Notes: a model not told the origin generated them from the letters alone. Counted from the first letter of the stretch, positions 25,800 through 34,313 are shown. The stretch is 42,315 nt of DNA from Candidatus Zixiibacteriota bacterium (GCA_020344055.1 CP070813.1:1280027-1322341); one strand, 5' to 3'. Program-made: numbers and translations.

Positions 25800-27077
25800 A
25801 TGAAAAAGATTATTTTGATCCCGCTGGTTACCTTATTATTCATTGAGGGATTATGCGCGGAAACCCTGGATAAAATTGCGGCTATAGTCGATGACCAGGT
25901 GATTTTGCTGTCGGAACTGGACGCGCAGATACAGATATATGCCATGCAGAACAAGATGGCCATTTCCGATTCCGTAGCGCTGGATAGCCTGAGGAGAGAA
26001 TTCCTTGATAAGATGATAGAGGATAAGGTCCTGCTGGTCAAAGCCGCCAAAGATACGACCATAAAGGTTACGAATCAGGAAGTGGAAGAAGCTTTATCGC
26101 GTCAGATAGAAATGATAAAATCTCAATTTCCGTCCGAGGAAGCTTTCCTGGCGCAGTTGCGGGTGGAGGGGCTGACTCTTCGTGAACTTAGAGAACAGTA
26201 CCATGATGAGATAAAAAACCAGATATTGAAAGATAAGCTGATACAGAAACGATTGGCCCTGGTCAAAGTCTCTTCGGGCGAGGTTAAGAGGTTTTACGAA
26301 GCCAACCGCGATTCGCTTCCCGAGAAGCCGGCGGGGGTCAGGTTATCCCATATTCTTATCGGAATTGCTCCGGGCCAGGAGACGCGGGATTCGTTGTACA
26401 ACTTCGCCTCCCTTGTTCGCGACAAGGCCCTTGCGGGTGAGGACTTCGAGACTCTGGCAAGAAACTATTCCGATGATCCTTCTGCGGAAAGCGGCGGGGA
26501 TCTGGGATGGTTCAGCCGGGGTGAGATGGTGCCCCAGTTTGAAGAAGCCGCCTTCGCAATGCAACCCGGAGAAATTTCGGATGTGGTGGAATCGATTTTT
26601 GGATTCCATATTATCAAATTAACCGGCAGAAAGGGGGACAGGGCAAAGGCGAGCCACATACTTATAAAACTGGCTCCCGGAGATGAGGACCGGGAAAAGA
26701 AGCTGGGGCTCGCAGACAGTCTGTATCAGGCTATTTTAAGCGGCGCCGTATTCGAAGAGGTCGCGAAAGAATATTCCGACGATGAAAACTCGGCGCAGGA
26801 GGGCGGCGAACTGGGATGGTACGCGGCGAATGATCTTCTGCCTGAATTCATTAGGGCGTTGCAGGATCTGAACGTCGGGGATATTTCCGCGCCCGTGGCC
26901 AGCGAATTTGGATACCATATCCTGCGGATCGAGGAAAGGCGGGCCGCAGGCTCAATAGACCTGGAAGAGGATTTTAAAACCCTCGAAGAAATGACTCGAA
27001 GAGATAAAACTTATAAACAACTGAAGGAATGGCTCGATAGGATTTCAACGGAGATCTTTGTAGAAAAGAGATTGTAA
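25800..27077 (+). CDS. SurA-like periplasmic chaperone / peptidyl-prolyl isomerase with two parvulin domains
   Basis: A 425-residue periplasmic foldase with a cleavable signal (MKKIILIPLVTLLFIEGLCA), a SurA-N chaperone module (about 20-165, DKIAAIVDDQVILLSELDAQ being the typical SurA start), a first parvulin domain (about 180-275, LSHILIG ... YSDDPSAESGGDLGWFSRGE ... FGFHIIKL) and a second (about 282-380, ASHILIKL ... FGYHILRI). All four conserved histidines are present. The layout and length equal E. coli SurA, which delivers outer-membrane proteins. ATG at 25800 is chosen because the signal peptide then begins cleanly; an in-frame ATG at 25788 overlaps the upstream gene. The next gene overlaps by one base (TAATG). 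Confidence 0.93.
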   Translation: MKKIILIPLVTLLFIEGLCAETLDKIAAIVDDQVILLSELDAQIQIYAMQNKMAISDSVALDSLRREFLDKMIEDKVLLVKAAKDTTIKVTNQEVEEALSRQIEMIKSQFPSEEAFLAQLRVEGLTLRELREQYHDEIKNQILKDKLIQKRLALVKVSSGEVKRFYEANRDSLPEKPAGVRLSHILIGIAPGQETRDSLYNFASLVRDKALAGEDFETLARNYSDDPSAESGGDLGWFSRGEMVPQFEEAAFAMQPGEISDVVESIFGFHIIKLTGRKGDRAKASHILIKLAPGDEDREKKLGLADSLYQAILSGAVFEEVAKEYSDDENSAQEGGELGWYAANDLLPEFIRALQDLNVGDISAPVASEFGYHILRIEERRAAGSIDLEEDFKTLEEMTRRDKTYKQLKEWLDRISTEIFVEKRL

Positions 27078-27337
27078 TGCGGCTGGACAAGTTTTTGTCT
27101 GCCGCCAGGATTTTTAAAAGCCGTACCCTCGCGGAGCAGGCGATTTCGGCCTCCATGGTATATGTTGACGGGCTCCGCGCCAAATCATCGAAAGAAGTGA
27201 AACCCGGTTCCATTATTGAAGTCGATACATTGACGTTTTATAAGAAGATCGAAGTTAAGGAGATTCCCTCGAAAAATCTCCCCAGGAATAGAGCCCGCGA
27301 ACTTTACCTGACATTGCAGGAGAGAGCCAAGAGTTGA
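27077..27337 (+). CDS. S4-domain RNA-binding protein (RqcP/HslR type)
   Basis: An 86-residue protein consisting of one S4 domain: MRLDKFLSAARIFKSRTLAEQAI (start of the domain), VYVDGLRAKSSKEVKPGSIIEVD (the RNA-binding loop), then a basic tail (KNLPRNRARELY). Proteins of this size and order belong to the HslR/RqcP group, which bind ribosomal RNA or tRNA on the 50S subunit and take part in rescue of stalled nascent chains. The start codon overlaps the upstream stop (TAATG) and the next gene, hflX, starts four bases before its stop. Adjacent HflX is also a ribosome-rescue GTPase, so the pair is a small 50S-recycling unit (inference). Confidence 0.92.
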   Translation: MRLDKFLSAARIFKSRTLAEQAISASMVYVDGLRAKSSKEVKPGSIIEVDTLTFYKKIEVKEIPSKNLPRNRARELYLTLQERAKS

Positions 27338-28629
27338 AATCGTTTTTTGACGGTATTCCCGGGAAAAGAATCTTACAGCGTGCTATCGTGGTCGGCGTTC
27401 GAAAGAAAGGAGATTATGCTGTCACCCGGGATAACTACCTGGATGAGATCGCCAGTCTCTGCAGGACTGCCGGCGCGGAAGTGGTGGGTCGATTTATACA
27501 GGCGCTGGACCGGTTTAATCCCTCGACTTTAATCGGCGTCGGCAAGGTGGAGGAGCTCGCCGCCTTCGCGGAGGGAAAACGGGCTAATCTCGTTATTTTT
27601 GATACCTCATTATCGCCGTCCCAGCAGATGAATCTGGAGAGGAAATTGAAATTGCAGGTAATCGACCGTCCCGGCATTATTCTGGATATCTTCGCCCTGC
27701 ATGCCCGTACCAGAGAAGCCAGGGTGCAGGTCGAGCTGGCTCAATTCGAATACCTCCTTCCCCGGCTTGCCAGGGGCTGGAAACACCTGGAAAGGCAGGA
27801 GGGATCTATCGGCACCAGGGGGCCCGGGGAAACCCAGCTGGAAACCGACAGACGCCTGGTTCGCCTGCGGATCAGCGAGTTGAAAAAGAAACTCAAGCGT
27901 ATCGAAAGCGAGAGATTGGTCCAGAGAAAAATGCGGAAAGGGCTCTTCAAAGTATGCCTGGTCGGTTATACCAATACCGGCAAGTCCAGCATATTCAATT
28001 TCCTTACCGGCGAAGACGTTACTGCGGCCAACTATCTTTTCGCCACTCTCGATTCCACCACCAGGAGACTAAAGCTTTCAGGCAAAAACGAACTGCTTAT
28101 CTCCGATACCGTCGGTTTTATCAGAAAATTGCCGGTTTCCCTGGTGGCTTCCTTCAAATCCACCCTCTTCGAGGTATCCAGCGCCGATCTATTGATTCAT
28201 GTTATCGATACTTCCGAAAGTTATTTTGAAGACAGAATCGCCTCTGTCAACAGCGTTTTGGGCGAGATCGACGCGGATACAATTCCGGTGTTGCATGTTT
28301 TTAATAAAATAGATAAAATTAACGATCCTGATCTTTTCAGGTCGCTCCTGGGGCAATACCCCGGCTCGAGATTCGTTTCGGCTGTCACCGGCGAAGGGAT
28401 GGGAAGGCTTATGGAAACTCTGGAATCTTATCTTGAAATAACCAGGGTAACGGTGATCGCCAACATACATCCCGATGATGGCCGTAAGATGAATATACTG
28501 GGCTCCCTGGGACAGCTGATCGACTCGGAGACCTATGACGGGATTTTAAAGGTAAAGGTGAAACTTCCGGTAAATCGGCTGGGAAAGCTGGAGTCCGAGG
28601 GAATTGAGTTTATAAGGTCGAGCGATTGA
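27334..28629 (+). CDS. hflX: Ribosome-associated GTPase HflX
   Basis: A 431-residue HflX GTPase, which splits stalled or heat-damaged 70S ribosomes. The N-terminal domain (about 20-190) has the family features FNPSTLIGVGKVEEL, GIILDIFALHARTREA and the glycine-rich QEGSIGTRGPGETQLETD (about 153-170). The G domain follows: G1 GYTNTGKSS (211-219), switch region with FATLDSTTR, G3 DTVGFIRKLP, G4 FNKIDK. A short C-terminal domain follows (about 370-431). Start is TTG at 27334, overlapping the S4-gene stop by four bases (TTGA), with AGGAGAG upstream. The next gene begins one base after its stop. Confidence 0.95.
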   Translation: MKSFFDGIPGKRILQRAIVVGVRKKGDYAVTRDNYLDEIASLCRTAGAEVVGRFIQALDRFNPSTLIGVGKVEELAAFAEGKRANLVIFDTSLSPSQQMNLERKLKLQVIDRPGIILDIFALHARTREARVQVELAQFEYLLPRLARGWKHLERQEGSIGTRGPGETQLETDRRLVRLRISELKKKLKRIESERLVQRKMRKGLFKVCLVGYTNTGKSSIFNFLTGEDVTAANYLFATLDSTTRRLKLSGKNELLISDTVGFIRKLPVSLVASFKSTLFEVSSADLLIHVIDTSESYFEDRIASVNSVLGEIDADTIPVLHVFNKIDKINDPDLFRSLLGQYPGSRFVSAVTGEGMGRLMETLESYLEITRVTVIANIHPDDGRKMNILGSLGQLIDSETYDGILKVKVKLPVNRLGKLESEGIEFIRSSD

Positions 28630-28630
28630 C

Positions 28631-29365
28631 ATGATTTTGAAGGGCAAAAAAGCGCTCGTTACCGGGGCTTCGAAGGGTATGGGCCGCGCCATCGCAAAAG
28701 CGCTTGCATTAGAGGGCGTTGATCTTTTTCTGACCGGCCGCGACAGCGACCTCCTGGAAAAGCTGAAAGAAAATCTATCGAAAACCGGCGTAAGAGCGGC
28801 GTATAAGGCCGCGGATCTCGGTTCCGAAAAGGAATTGAATGATATTTTTGTGGACGCTTTAGAGTTTCTGGGAGATATTGATATATTGATAAATAACGCC
28901 GGAATTGGTATAAAAGGGAATGTAACGGAGATGGCGGTCACGGATTGGGAGCAAATGTTCTCGGTAAATTTGAAGGCGCCGTTCATGCTGTCTCGACTGG
29001 CGGCGAGGGAGATGATTAAAAAACGATCCGGCTATATTATAAATGTCGGTTCCGGCGCTTCTCAAACGCCCATTGCCGGGTTCGCCGGTTACTGCGCCAC
29101 CAAGCACGGGCTTCTGGGATTTTCGGAATCTCTCGGCCTGGAGTTGCGGGATCATAATATCAAAGTATCTATCATACTGCCCGGTTCCACGGCCACTCAC
29201 TTCGGCGGCGCTTCCCCGGAGAATAAGCTATCGGCCAGGCCGGGAATACTGCGCCCTGAAGATATCGCCGACAGCGTGTTGTATCTTCTGAAGCAGAGCG
29301 ATGTCGCCTGGACCTCCGTGATGAATCTAAGGCCCCTGAATCCAAAAACATCACCATTAAAATAA
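28631..29365 (+). CDS. Short-chain dehydrogenase/reductase (SDR)
   Basis: A 244-residue classical SDR. Cofactor motif TGASKGMGRAIA (about 11-22), acidic end LTGRD and ADLGS, NNAG (about 89-92), catalytic Ser in VGSGASQTP (about 140), catalytic YxxxK in YCATK (about 155-159), and the ILPGSTATHFGG loop. This subgroup is typically NADP(H)-dependent reductase; the substrate cannot be inferred. There is no ribosome site other than within the end of hflX (the ATG lies one base after the hflX stop), so translation is coupled. The neighbours (ribosome rescue upstream, DUF2914 protein downstream) give no biochemical context. Confidence 0.93.
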   Translation: MILKGKKALVTGASKGMGRAIAKALALEGVDLFLTGRDSDLLEKLKENLSKTGVRAAYKAADLGSEKELNDIFVDALEFLGDIDILINNAGIGIKGNVTEMAVTDWEQMFSVNLKAPFMLSRLAAREMIKKRSGYIINVGSGASQTPIAGFAGYCATKHGLLGFSESLGLELRDHNIKVSIILPGSTATHFGGASPENKLSARPGILRPEDIADSVLYLLKQSDVAWTSVMNLRPLNPKTSPLK

Positions 29366-29374
29366 GGAGGGATT

Positions 29375-29926
29375 ATGAGAGGAATTTTCTTAACGGCGGT
29401 CATCATTGGAATTTTATTCTTGCCTGTATACGCTCAAACGCCGGAACCGGTCGAGGCCGATACCACTGAAGAGGTGGCCGAGCCTGAAACGACCCAGGAG
29501 ATGGCCGAACCGGAAACGACCGAGGAAATGGCTGAACCCGAGGAGGTAACCGAGCCGGAAGCCGCCGAGGAGGCGGAGGAAGTAGAAGAACCCGCCGAAA
29601 TGGATTTGAATCTTACAGTGAAGGAAATGACCTTTTGTGCGGGTGTAGAGGATAGGGAGCCTGTATCAAGAGATACGACGTTCAGTTCAGACGCGGGTAA
29701 TGTATTTTTCTGGTCCAACGTTCTAAACGACGGCTATGAAACCGTGATCGAGCATGTCTGGTATTACAACGGCGAGGAAATGGCGCGCGTGGAACTGCCT
29801 GCCAGGTACCCGCGCAACCGGGTCTGGAGCTCCAAGACCATCCTGCCCGAATGGACCGGCGAGTGGACCGTTATGGTAATGGCCGGTTCCGAGAAACTGG
29901 GAGAAATGACCTGCACCGTAGAGTAG
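29375..29926 (+). CDS. Exported DUF2914-domain protein with acidic repeat linker
   Basis: A 183-residue protein with a signal peptide (MRGIFLTAVIIGILFLPVYA), an acidic low-complexity linker (about 22-75) made of repeats of the type EPETTEEMAEPE, and a C-terminal DUF2914 domain (about 78-183): NVFFWSNVLNDGYETVIEHV, WYYNGEEMARVELP, and the signature WSSKTILPEWTGEWTV. DUF2914 is a beta-sandwich of unknown function, common in Gram-negative envelopes and often attached to an acidic or proline-rich linker. AAGGAGGG precedes the ATG. It is nine bases after the SDR gene. The final ~16 bases and the preceding region overlap the start of the EamA transporter gene. Confidence 0.88.
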   Translation: MRGIFLTAVIIGILFLPVYAQTPEPVEADTTEEVAEPETTQEMAEPETTEEMAEPEEVTEPEAAEEAEEVEEPAEMDLNLTVKEMTFCAGVEDREPVSRDTTFSSDAGNVFFWSNVLNDGYETVIEHVWYYNGEEMARVELPARYPRNRVWSSKTILPEWTGEWTVMVMAGSEKLGEMTCTVE

Positions 29927-30807
29927 CGGGCAGAGATAAAACTTACGGCCTCGTTTACGCGGCCCTTGCCATACATACGCTATTTTCCGCCGGAACCTAC
30001 ATTGCGGCCAAAGGAGCGGTTGCCGAAATCGCTCCTTTGGTTTTCGCGTTTTACAGGTTCTTGCTGGCATCGGCGATATTTGTCGGTATTTCCGCGTTAA
30101 GAAATAACCTCTTCCCATTCGAAAAAAGAGATTTGCCGCTGCTTTTATTGCTGTCATTTTTGATATATCCGGTCAACCAGACTTTTTTCCTGATCGGCAT
30201 ATCACATACCCTTCCCACTCATGCCGCGCTGCTTTACGCCTCCACCCCTGTATGGGTTTACCTGCTGTCGATTCAAAGAAAAGAAGAAGAATCATCTCAC
30301 CGGAAGACGGTCGGCATCGCGGTCGCCCTGGCCGGGGTCGTCGCCTTTTTCGCCGAAAAAGGTATCGCCCTTAAATGGGATTATTTTTTCGGCAATATTC
30401 TGGTGATGATCGCCGTCTGGGCCTGGGCGGCATATTCGGTGCTTGGCAGACCCCTGGTCAGAAAAAAGGGCGCCTTTACCGTAACCGCCTGGGCCTCAAT
30501 AACCGGAGCGCTGATATATTCCCCCCTCGGCATATATCGCGCCGCCTGCTTCGATTACTCCGGTGTCGGGGTAGTCGGATGGTCCGGAGTCGTATATACC
30601 GCTATCTTTACATCCGTAATCGCCTATACCCTGTGGTACTGGGGGATCAAGCATTTTTCGCCCTCGCGAGTCGCGGTCTTCATGTATCTTCAACCTGTGG
30701 TGGCGGCCATCCTGGCATATTTCATTTTCAGTGAGAGATTATCTTCGGGCAGTATCATTTCGGGTCTTATTATCCTCGCGGGCGTTTTTATCACCCAGAG
30801 AGATTGA
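29911..30807 (+). CDS. EamA-family (DMT) transporter
   Basis: A polytopic membrane protein of the 10-helix drug/metabolite transporter superfamily with two EamA repeats: LVFAFYRFLLASAIF and PTHAALLYASTPVWVYLL in the first, WAWAAYSVLGRPL, VGWSGVVYTAIFTSVIAYTLWYWGIKHFSPSRVAVFMYLQPVVAAILAYF in the second half (positions about 165-275; quoted in parts). The substrate is unknown; relatives export amino acids and other metabolites. Start choice is hard: the ATG at 29851 and GTG at 29863 lack a ribosome site and would overlap the DUF2914 gene by more than 60 bases. CTG at 29911 lies six bases after GGGAGA (29899-29904) and gives about 298 residues, the normal length, so it is preferred here with reserve. 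Confidence 0.85.
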   Translation: MHRRVAGRDKTYGLVYAALAIHTLFSAGTYIAAKGAVAEIAPLVFAFYRFLLASAIFVGISALRNNLFPFEKRDLPLLLLLSFLIYPVNQTFFLIGISHTLPTHAALLYASTPVWVYLLSIQRKEEESSHRKTVGIAVALAGVVAFFAEKGIALKWDYFFGNILVMIAVWAWAAYSVLGRPLVRKKGAFTVTAWASITGALIYSPLGIYRAACFDYSGVGVVGWSGVVYTAIFTSVIAYTLWYWGIKHFSPSRVAVFMYLQPVVAAILAYFIFSERLSSGSIISGLIILAGVFITQRD

Positions 30808-30848
30808 ATACAATATAGATCAGCGTGTCCGGTTGCCGAACTTCATGC

Positions 30849-30877
30849 TTGACTTTCTAAAACCGCCCGTTTTTATA
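30849..30877 (+). promoter_or_regulatory. Promoter immediately before the ABC exporter gene
   Basis: TTGACT (30849-30854) with 17 bases to TTTATA (30872-30877), or 19 bases to TATAGT (30874-30879). The ATG is at 30885, five to seven bases after the -10 box, with no Shine-Dalgarno, so transcription should start at or next to the start codon. Confidence 0.5.
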
Positions 30878-30884
30878 GTTTTAC

Positions 30885-32633
30885 ATGAATAATAAAAACA
30901 AATCCACCCCGGGCGTACTGAGGCCCTATCTCTTACGATACAAAAAGCTCTGGATCGCCGGTATCTTCGCGGTGGCTTTTACGAACATATTCATGCTCGC
31001 GGCCCCCTGGATCCTGAGAATCGCCATAAACGATCTTGAAAAAGGTGTTACGACATCCAGGCTGGCCATCTACGCCGGGGCCATATTACTTGTCACGTTG
31101 ATCTCCGCCGCTTTCAGGTTTATGATGCGACAGACCATGATTGTGGCGTCGCGCAAAGTCGAGTACGATTTTCGCAATGATTTCTTCGACCATATCCTGA
31201 CCCTGGATCGAAAGTATTACGATAGAACGCCCACGGGTGATATCATGGCGAGAGCATCCAACGATATGGATTCGGTGCGTGCCATGATCGGCCCCGGCAT
31301 AATGTATTTTTGCTCCACGGCGATAGCCCTGGTTCTGGCAATTTCTATTATGATAAAGATAAGCTTGAAATTGACTCTCCTGGCCCTGATTCCGATGCCG
31401 ATTATTACGGTCCTGGTCTTTTTTCTCGGGCGGGAGGTGAACAAAAGGTACGCTAAGATCCAGAAGCAATACAGCGATATGACCGCCCGCGCACAGGAGA
31501 GCTTTGCGGGCGTGCGAGTGGTAAAAGCCTATGTCCGGGAAGACTCCGAAATCGAGGATTTCGGCTCGATAAGTATGGAATATGTTCGGAAAAATATGTC
31601 CATGGTTCGCGTATGGGGTTTCTTTTTTCCCGCTATTGTCCTGTTCAGCGGCGTGGCGCTGATTGTGGTGCTCTGGTTCGGAGGCAAAGCCGTCATCGAG
31701 GGAACCATAAACCTCGGCGATTTTGTCGCCTTCTCCGCCTATCTCCTGCTCCTTATATGGCCCATGGCCGCCCTGGGTTGGGTGGTAGGATTATATCAGA
31801 GAGGAAAAGCGTCCCTGGGCCGGATCAACCAGATCCTCGAAGAAAAGCCGGTTGTAGCTGACGCCGCCGGTGTTGTAACCAGGGAGATAGAGGGTAAAAT
31901 AGAATTTAGAAATCTGCGGTTCGGATACGGACGGGACATAGTCTTAAATGATGTAAGTATCTTGATAGAGCCGGGCACCAGGGTCGCCTTAATAGGCGAT
32001 ACCGGGGGCGGAAAGACCACCCTGGTCTCGCTTCTCCAGCGGGCCTACCCCGTGGATCGGGGCATGGTTTTCATAGACGATATCGATATCAACGATTATG
32101 ACCTGAAATGCCTGCGCTCGCAGATCGTGCCGGTTATGCAGGAGACGTTTCTCTTTTCTGATACTATCAGGCACAATATCGCCTACGGGCGGCCCGATGT
32201 CGAGATGGAGTCCATCCGGCGGTTTGCCCTGACCGCCGGCATAGCGGCGGAAATCGACGAATTTCCCAAAGAATATGAAACCATACTGGGCGAGCGCGGC
32301 ATCACCCTCTCCGGTGGCCAGAAACAACGGACCGCGCTGGCCAGAGCCTTATCCTCGAATCCGAGAATATTGATACTGGACGACGCCTTCTCCGCGGTGG
32401 ACACCCGCACCGAGGAGGAGATACTCACCAACCTGCGGCAGATACTTTCCGGAAGAACCACCATTACCATATCACACCGGATATCGACGGTAAAAGACTC
32501 GGACGTCATACTGGTTCTTAAGGACGGCGTAATTGTGGAGAAGGGATGTCACGCCGACCTGGTGGGCGCCGGAGGGCATTACGCCAAACTCTACGAACGT
32601 CAACTCCTGCAGGACGAACTGGAGACCCTTTGA
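30885..32633 (+). CDS. ABC exporter half-transporter (MsbA/Mdl/YheI type)
   Basis: A 582-residue protein with six membrane helices (about 20-310) fused to an ATPase domain (about 335-582). Walker A is GDTGGGKTT (about 369-377), the Q-loop PVMQETFLFSD, ABC signature LSGGQKQR, Walker B ILILDDAF (Asp499), and H-loop TISHR. The residue after the Walker B aspartate, normally the catalytic Glu, is Asp500. This E-to-D change is the hallmark of one half of heterodimeric exporters such as TM287 or YheI, which work with a second, catalytically complete half. No partner is adjacent. Substrate unknown; the family exports lipids, drugs or peptides. The next gene starts in the TTGA overlap of its stop. Confidence 0.93.
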   Translation: MNNKNKSTPGVLRPYLLRYKKLWIAGIFAVAFTNIFMLAAPWILRIAINDLEKGVTTSRLAIYAGAILLVTLISAAFRFMMRQTMIVASRKVEYDFRNDFFDHILTLDRKYYDRTPTGDIMARASNDMDSVRAMIGPGIMYFCSTAIALVLAISIMIKISLKLTLLALIPMPIITVLVFFLGREVNKRYAKIQKQYSDMTARAQESFAGVRVVKAYVREDSEIEDFGSISMEYVRKNMSMVRVWGFFFPAIVLFSGVALIVVLWFGGKAVIEGTINLGDFVAFSAYLLLLIWPMAALGWVVGLYQRGKASLGRINQILEEKPVVADAAGVVTREIEGKIEFRNLRFGYGRDIVLNDVSILIEPGTRVALIGDTGGGKTTLVSLLQRAYPVDRGMVFIDDIDINDYDLKCLRSQIVPVMQETFLFSDTIRHNIAYGRPDVEMESIRRFALTAGIAAEIDEFPKEYETILGERGITLSGGQKQRTALARALSSNPRILILDDAFSAVDTRTEEEILTNLRQILSGRTTITISHRISTVKDSDVILVLKDGVIVEKGCHADLVGAGGHYAKLYERQLLQDELETL

Positions 32634-33205
32634 GTTTCCTCGCGCCGCAAATACCGCGGATGGAAGAGTTATACGGCCGCCCCGATGAGGCCGCCTTCGT
32701 TCAGCCGGTGACTCCCGATGAATATGAACGCATATCCCGGAGCATGAAAAACGGCCGCGCCCACGATATTACCCTGTATATAAAAAAAGAGAGTGGTTAT
32801 ATCTTCATCGCCAAGCATTTCTATCCGCCGGGATTATACAGGGCTCCATCAGGCGCCGCGAAACCGGGCGAGGACTTTCAGGATGGCGCCCGCAGGGAAG
32901 CCCGGGAGGAAACCGGCGTCGATATCGAGCTCGTCAGATATATCATGAGAATCAATGTGAGGTTCGAAAATGAAGCCATCCATATCGACTGGACCTCGCA
33001 TATATTCCTGGCCGATTATATCAAGGGCGATATCGAACCGCGCGACAAGCGGGAGATCAAAGAAGCCCGATTGATATACCCCGGTGAAATGCCCGGGTTC
33101 GCGAAAAAAATGAGGGAAACGAAAGTAGGCGGTTTAAATTATCGGGCTTTTCTCACTGAAGAGGTGGGGAAGAGATTAAAGCACGATAAATTTCCTAAAA
33201 CCTGA
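32630..33205 (+). CDS. Nudix hydrolase
   Basis: A 191-residue pyrophosphohydrolase with a perfect Nudix box over residues 75-97 (GX5EX7REUXEEXGU; seen as GAAKPGE, then REAREETGV), preceded by strands ITLYIKKESGYIFIAKHFYP. Such enzymes cleave nucleoside diphosphates linked to another moiety, and the flanking residues do not fix the substrate. The N-terminal extension (about 1-45) is unusual and may be a specificity or dimer element. Start TTG at 32630 overlaps the ABC exporter stop (TTGA) and has CTGGAGA five bases upstream; an ATG-started longer frame from 32546 would be buried in the exporter gene. The end overlaps the convergent Cys-rich gene by 11 bases. Confidence 0.88.
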   Translation: MSFLAPQIPRMEELYGRPDEAAFVQPVTPDEYERISRSMKNGRAHDITLYIKKESGYIFIAKHFYPPGLYRAPSGAAKPGEDFQDGARREAREETGVDIELVRYIMRINVRFENEAIHIDWTSHIFLADYIKGDIEPRDKREIKEARLIYPGEMPGFAKKMRETKVGGLNYRAFLTEEVGKRLKHDKFPKT

Positions 33206-34076
33206 TCCTCTTCTTTTCAGACTCTATGATCTCTTCTATCCTGACAGGGCAGTTATCCGAATCCGATATCCCCCTCAAGCAATAAAACCGCCTGTAATGA
33301 GAGATCTCTTTTCTGGAGCGATCCTCGATATCGATGAGCGAGCAATAAGCGCAGTCTTTACATTTCTCGATCGATCCCGCGATTATCTTTCCCGTCGCCC
33401 GAGCTACCTGGGCGCGGGATATATTTATACATTCTTTGCCGCCGTTTTTCTTGGTCTCTAACTTTCTGGGGTTTTTCAATATTATCCGGCCTCGATCCTC
33501 GGTAAATATGGCGTCGAATTCCATATCGTCGCCCGGCGCCGCCTCGGTGCGGCACAAAAACCTTCCGTTCACTCTCAGGTAAATCCTGTCGTCGAATAAA
33601 TCGTTATCGAAATACCCCTTGTCGAATGACACGTAGAAACCGTCCATATGAACCCGGCTCCGCCCGTTTTCGATAGTCATCTTTAAATGAGGCAGCACGG
33701 AAGCGACAGTTCCGCCGAAGCGGACGTTTTTCCCCCGCATGCTGTCAAGCCAGCCCCGGTATTCCAGAAGATCGTCCATAAATCTCTTCAGCGATTTATC
33801 GTCCAGGCCGGTTTCAGGCCGGTATGTCATCTTCTCATCGTAGAATTTCTTGCAGGAGAAACATCCCCTGCCTACGTGTTTGAAATCCTTGGGGCATTTT
33901 TTCCCTTTATCCAGGTCGTGACATTTCCAGAGGAACTCCACGCAGCCCTGGGGAAAACAGCGCTTCTCTACGATTACATGATACGGTGAAACATCATACC
34001 CGAACTGCCTGTGGGCGGGGTAACTACACCTGAAAAGCCCCTTTTGCTTGAGGAGGTTATTAATTTTATTCGGCAT
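33195..34076 (-). CDS. Cysteine-rich protein of unknown family (possible metal or Fe-S binding)
   Basis: A 293-residue protein with 14 cysteines in two groups. N-terminal group: Cys17, 40, 45, 52, 61, 72, 75 with several His (His22, 33, 53). C-terminal group: CKDCAYC (Cys239, 242, 245) plus Cys266 and Cys276, a spacing that could hold a 4Fe-4S cluster or zinc. Between them (about 115-205) lies a beta-rich segment with VRFGGTVASVLPHLKM and DDRIYLRVNGRFL that looks OB-fold-like, hinting at nucleic acid or ligand binding. I do not recognise the family. No signal peptide, so cytoplasmic. The ATG at 34076 has no Shine-Dalgarno and lies eight bases after a -10 box, suggesting leaderless expression. 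It converges on the Nudix gene with an 11-base overlap. Confidence 0.85.
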   Translation of the reverse strand: MPNKINNLLKQKGLFRCSYPAHRQFGYDVSPYHVIVEKRCFPQGCVEFLWKCHDLDKGKKCPKDFKHVGRGCFSCKKFYDEKMTYRPETGLDDKSLKRFMDDLLEYRGWLDSMRGKNVRFGGTVASVLPHLKMTIENGRSRVHMDGFYVSFDKGYFDNDLFDDRIYLRVNGRFLCRTEAAPGDDMEFDAIFTEDRGRIILKNPRKLETKKNGGKECINISRAQVARATGKIIAGSIEKCKDCAYCSLIDIEDRSRKEISHYRRFYCLRGISDSDNCPVRIEEIIESEKKRIRF

Positions 34077-34084
34077 GATATGAA

Positions 34085-34112
34085 ATAATACTCATTTTAC
34101 CGCCGCTTGCAA
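34085..34112 (-). promoter_or_regulatory. Promoter of the Cys-rich gene, placed for a leaderless start
   Basis: On the minus strand TTGCAA (34112-34107) and TATTAT (34090-34085) are 16 bases apart. The ATG at 34076 is eight bases beyond the -10 box and no Shine-Dalgarno intervenes. The divergent gene at 34314 must use a separate promoter in the same 237-base gap. Confidence 0.5.
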
Positions 34113-34313
34113 AGATCGATTTTACATATCGATGCGCAAACGCTTGCACATCAAAATCGCCTGACCCCGATTTTCTGCGATTATTTTGCCGACCTTGTTT
34201 GTTTATCTATTGGAACTGAATAAGTTAATGATCTGTAAAAGAACGAAGATGACGCTTTTTATTTTGCTTGCCCGGCATATAAATTGCCCTATATTTTAGC
34301 GGAGTAATATCTT

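Noticed and set aside
29460..29590. Repeated GAAACGACC-type DNA that could suggest a CRISPR or tandem array
   Set aside because: It is in frame within the DUF2914 protein and encodes an acidic linker; units are irregular with no spacers.
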